DNA from: a bacterium
Lineage (GTDB): Bacteria > SZUA-79 > Acidulodesulfobacterales > Acidulodesulfobacteraceae
Length of the DNA: 7,085 bases
Reading direction: 5' to 3'
NCBI GenBank assembly: GCA_021784835.1
Contig: JAJYHI010000076.1
Coordinates: forward strand, 1 to 7,085
Numbering within the stretch: the stretch's first letter is position 1; the number at the start of each line of letters is the position of its first letter. Under the pieces are notes generated by a model. That model made no database searches and had not been told where the DNA came from. It saw only the letters and a list, made by a program, of their open reading frames with translations. The translations under genes and the position numbers were made by a program. Below, piece after piece: positions 5,053 to 7,085 of the stretch.

Positions 5053-6213
5053 ATGCAATTCAAATTTTCCGACAGATTAGGCAAACTTCCGGTGTATCTT
5101 TTTGCCGAGATAGACAAACTTAAATCCCAGGTAAAGGCAAAAGGCGTAGATATAATAAGCTTCGGCATCGGAGACCCCGACCTTCCGACTCCTAAGGCTA
5201 TAGTCGATGTCCTTAAAAAAGAAAGCGAGATAGACGTTAACCAAAAATATCCTTCGTATGAAGGGCTCTTAAAGTTCAGGGAATCGGTTTCCGAATGGTA
5301 TAAAAAAAGGTTTAACGTATCTTTAGACCCGGAAACGGAAGTTTTATCGCTCATCGGCTCAAAAGAGGGTATCGGGCATCTCCCCCTCGCTTTTATAAAT
5401 CCGGGCGACGTAGTTTTAATTCCGGACCCCGGTTATCCGGTGTACAGGGCGGGGACTATTTTTGCCGGAGGCATTCCTTATATTATGCCTCTTAAAGAAG
5501 AAAACGATTTCCTGCCGGATTTTTCTTTAATACCCGAAGATATTTTAAAAAAAGCGAAACTTATGTTTTTAAATTATCCCAATAACCCTACTTCTGCGGT
5601 GGCGGACAGGCATTTTTTCAATGAGGTCGTTAAATTTGCAAAGAAAAACGAAATTATAGTAGCGCACGATTTTGCATACTCCGAAGTTTATACCGGCGAA
5701 AAAGGAAACGATTCTTTTTTAGAAGCTAACGGGGCAAAAGAAATCGGAATAGAATTCCATTCCCTTTCCAAAACTTTTAATATGACCGGTTTCAGGATAG
5801 GATTCGCCGCAGGCAACGAAGAAGTCGTAAAGGGGCTCGGAGCCGTTAAAACCAATCTGGATTCCGGCGTGTTTCAGGCTATTCAGCTTGCGGGAGCTTA
5901 CGGACTCGATAACGAACTTAAAGCCGTGGAAGACAACAATAAAATTTATAAAAAGAGGCGCGAATTATTAGTCGGAGGATTAGAAAAATTAGGATATAAA
6001 GTTTATAAATCGGATGCCACGTTTTACGTGTGGGCGCATGTCCCGAAAGCAAATATGACGTCTAAGGAGTTTGCCGTTTCCCTGCTGAACGAAACCGGCA
6101 TTATCGTAACGCCGGGTTCGGGATTCGGCGAGTACGGCGAAGGATATATAAGATTCTCTTTGACGATAAGCGAAAACCGCATTAAAGAGGCTTTAGTCCG
6201 CATGGGCGTATGA
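5053..6213 (+). CDS. dapL: LL-diaminopimelate aminotransferase-like class I/II PLP enzyme
   Basis: A 386-residue fold-type I aminotransferase. LL-diaminopimelate aminotransferase converts tetrahydrodipicolinate directly to LL-2,6-diaminopimelate using glutamate, a short route to lysine and to the peptidoglycan cross-link residue. Seen in the sequence: the N-terminal RLGKLPVYLFAEID opening, GIGDPDLPTP (38-47), YPSYEG, IGSKEG, PDPGYPVY (124-131), NYPNNPT (174-180), Asp206 and Tyr209 in HDFAYSEV for PLP ring and oxygen contacts, the Schiff-base Lys240 in SLSKTFNMTGFRIG, and the carboxylate-binding Arg367 in YIRFS. All catalytic residues are present and full length is normal. The overall pattern best matches the DapL2-type group. 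Closely related aspartate, alanine or methionine aminotransferases share these motifs, so substrate is less certain than family. Its stop overlaps the folK start (ATGA), indicating translational coupling. Confidence 0.87.
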   Translation: MQFKFSDRLGKLPVYLFAEIDKLKSQVKAKGVDIISFGIGDPDLPTPKAIVDVLKKESEIDVNQKYPSYEGLLKFRESVSEWYKKRFNVSLDPETEVLSLIGSKEGIGHLPLAFINPGDVVLIPDPGYPVYRAGTIFAGGIPYIMPLKEENDFLPDFSLIPEDILKKAKLMFLNYPNNPTSAVADRHFFNEVVKFAKKNEIIVAHDFAYSEVYTGEKGNDSFLEANGAKEIGIEFHSLSKTFNMTGFRIGFAAGNEEVVKGLGAVKTNLDSGVFQAIQLAGAYGLDNELKAVEDNNKIYKKRRELLVGGLEKLGYKVYKSDATFYVWAHVPKANMTSKEFAVSLLNETGIIVTPGSGFGEYGEGYIRFSLTISENRIKEALVRMGV

Positions 6214-6881
6214 AATGCGGCGATATGGATATGGACGGCAAACCTAATCCATGCGAAGGCGGCGGCGTTCACGAAGCCTGTATATGCCTGGGACTGGGAA
6301 GCAATATCGGAAACACCGAAGATAATCTTCTGAAAGCTTTAAATTTAATTAAAAGCGCGGTTTCTGTTCCCGCGAGCCCTATAGCGGGCGCGGTTATGTC
6401 CGGCGTTTCTTCGGCATATTTATCTTCGCCGGTCGGAAATGTCAGCCAGCCTTATTTTTTAAATTGCGCAGTTATGCTAGAAATGCCCGGAGACACGACA
6501 GATTATGCGACTTTTGGCAGAAAACTTCTTTCCTTTTTAAAAGGTATAGAAAAAAATATGGGCAGAAAAAACGAAAGCAAAAGATATATGCCTAGAGTTA
6601 TAGATATAGATATACTTTTCGTTTACGATAAATCTGCAAAAAATTTCATAACGCTGAACCTGCCGGAATTAAAACTGCCTCACCCAGAGATTTTTAACCG
6701 TAGGTTCGTTCTCGAGCCTATTCTGGATATTTCGGATGCGCATTGCGGACTCAGAAAGCCTTTCGACAAAGAAAGCATAAAAAAAGCCCTTGCAATATTG
6801 GAAAATTCCGATGCAGGGGCTTCGCAAAAAATATCTTATTACGGCAGATTCGACGAAAAATTGGCTCGAATACTACGCTAA
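6210..6881 (+). CDS. folK: HPPK: 2-amino-4-hydroxy-6-hydroxymethyldihydropteridine pyrophosphokinase
   Basis: Transfers pyrophosphate from ATP to 6-hydroxymethyl-7,8-dihydropterin in folate synthesis (cytoplasmic). HPPK signatures are all present: LGLGSNIGN (27-35), VSSAYLSSPVG with QPYFLNCAV, the MGR of the ATP-binding region (117-119), PRVIDIDIL (128-136) with metal-binding Asp132 and Asp134, and LPHPEIFNRRFVLEPILDI near the end of the core. At 223 residues it is clearly longer than the usual ~160. It has a 24-residue N-terminal extension containing three Cys (3, 15 and 24), an Ala/Gly/Ser-rich insert near residue 55, and a ~45-residue C-terminal tail without recognised motifs. The ATG overlaps the aminotransferase stop (ATGA). 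An in-frame ATG at residue 6 or 8 would shorten the extension only slightly. The 3' end overlaps the convergent speD by four bases. Confidence 0.93.
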   Translation: MKCGDMDMDGKPNPCEGGGVHEACICLGLGSNIGNTEDNLLKALNLIKSAVSVPASPIAGAVMSGVSSAYLSSPVGNVSQPYFLNCAVMLEMPGDTTDYATFGRKLLSFLKGIEKNMGRKNESKRYMPRVIDIDILFVYDKSAKNFITLNLPELKLPHPEIFNRRFVLEPILDISDAHCGLRKPFDKESIKKALAILENSDAGASQKISYYGRFDEKLARILR

Positions 6882-7085
6882 CGGGCGACGAGCTTCTCCT
6901 CGCAGAGTACTTTATGAGGAAGTTCTTCGTCGTAAATAGATATAAGCCCTCTTTTTATTTCCATAATCTGCGGTTCCAAAGACCCGAACCTTTCGACTAA
7001 AAATTCGGCCGCTTCCTGAGGCTTTATTATATCTCCGCACGTAAAAATATCGACCGCCGCATAATCGTATTCAGGCCACGTATGT
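6878..7085 (-). CDS. speD: S-adenosylmethionine decarboxylase proenzyme SpeD (C-terminal part)
   Basis: SpeD makes decarboxylated S-adenosylmethionine, the aminopropyl donor for spermidine. It cuts itself at a Glu-Ser bond to create its pyruvoyl cofactor. Only the last 68 codons are in the window; the start and the self-cleavage site lie just beyond the right edge, about five residues before the first visible residue. The visible chain opens HTWPEYDYAAVDIFTCGD, the diagnostic block of bacterial class 1B SpeD. It holds the catalytic/processing His (first visible residue) and the proton-donor Cys in FTCG at the correct spacing. The chain continues with ERFGSLEPQIMEIKRG and a ~20-residue tail ending KLVAR before the stop (6878-6880). 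The frame has no start codon before the edge, so it is easily missed. It is convergent with folK and overlaps its stop by four bases. Confidence 0.93.
   Translation of the reverse strand, partial: HTWPEYDYAAVDIFTCGDIIKPQEAAEFLVERFGSLEPQIMEIKRGLISIYDEELPHKVLCEEKLVAR

Noticed and set aside
4630..5058. 142-residue minus-strand open frame opposite bioD
   Set aside because: bioD on the plus strand has all family motifs; the antisense frame has none.
6885..6903. Hairpin GCGACGAG/CTCCTCGC as a terminator between folK and speD
   Set aside because: The stem has a mismatch and a 3-base loop, lies inside the speD coding sequence, and has no T-run on either strand.
6743..7000. Plus-strand 85-residue frame over the end of folK
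   Set aside because: It is a different frame of folK and then antisense of speD, both of which are well supported.

Overview
The window looks like chromosomal DNA from an AT-rich, Gram-negative, motile bacterium. Supporting signs are a flagellar-type chemotaxis gene (cheV), a membrane diguanylate cyclase, small exported proteins, and an LL-diaminopimelate-type aminotransferase of the kind common in Desulfobacterota and other deep-branching anaerobes. A Desulfobacterota-like host is my inference from overall resemblance, with low confidence. No phage, IS or plasmid genes were seen.

Layout. (1) Positions 1-1481 hold the 3' part of a large protein with a TolB/CsgG-like N-terminal region followed by a VCBS/FG-GAP-like propeller. 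(2) A strong extended -10 promoter (1489-1517) drives a CAT-anticodon tRNA (1532-1608). (3) A small pseudopilin-like gene on the minus strand (1587-1964) ends inside that tRNA. (4) A short, very AT-rich divergent region leads to a two-TM GGDEF diguanylate cyclase (2053-2805). (5) A cheV-like chemotaxis gene (2888-3860) is broken by four in-frame stops and one frameshift, yet its domains remain easy to read. It contains a perfect 11-bp hairpin capped by a UUCG tetraloop. (6) A small exported Lys-rich peptidoglycan-binding protein (3893-4219) is followed by a clear intrinsic terminator (4233-4270). (7) bioD (4283-5005), a dapL-type aminotransferase (5053-6213) and folK (6210-6881) form a probable biosynthetic run. 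(8) The convergent minus-strand 3' end of speD (6878-7085) overlaps the folK stop.

How the genes fit together. The right half is housekeeping biosynthesis: biotin, lysine/peptidoglycan precursor, folate and polyamine, one gene per pathway. The left half concerns the envelope and signalling. The c-di-GMP cyclase beside a decayed CheV suggests that motility control is changing in this lineage, which is an inference. I did not find a convincing new multi-gene system. The observations most worth checking are the nonsense-riddled but otherwise preserved cheV, the UUCG hairpin inside it, and the gene that ends within a tRNA.
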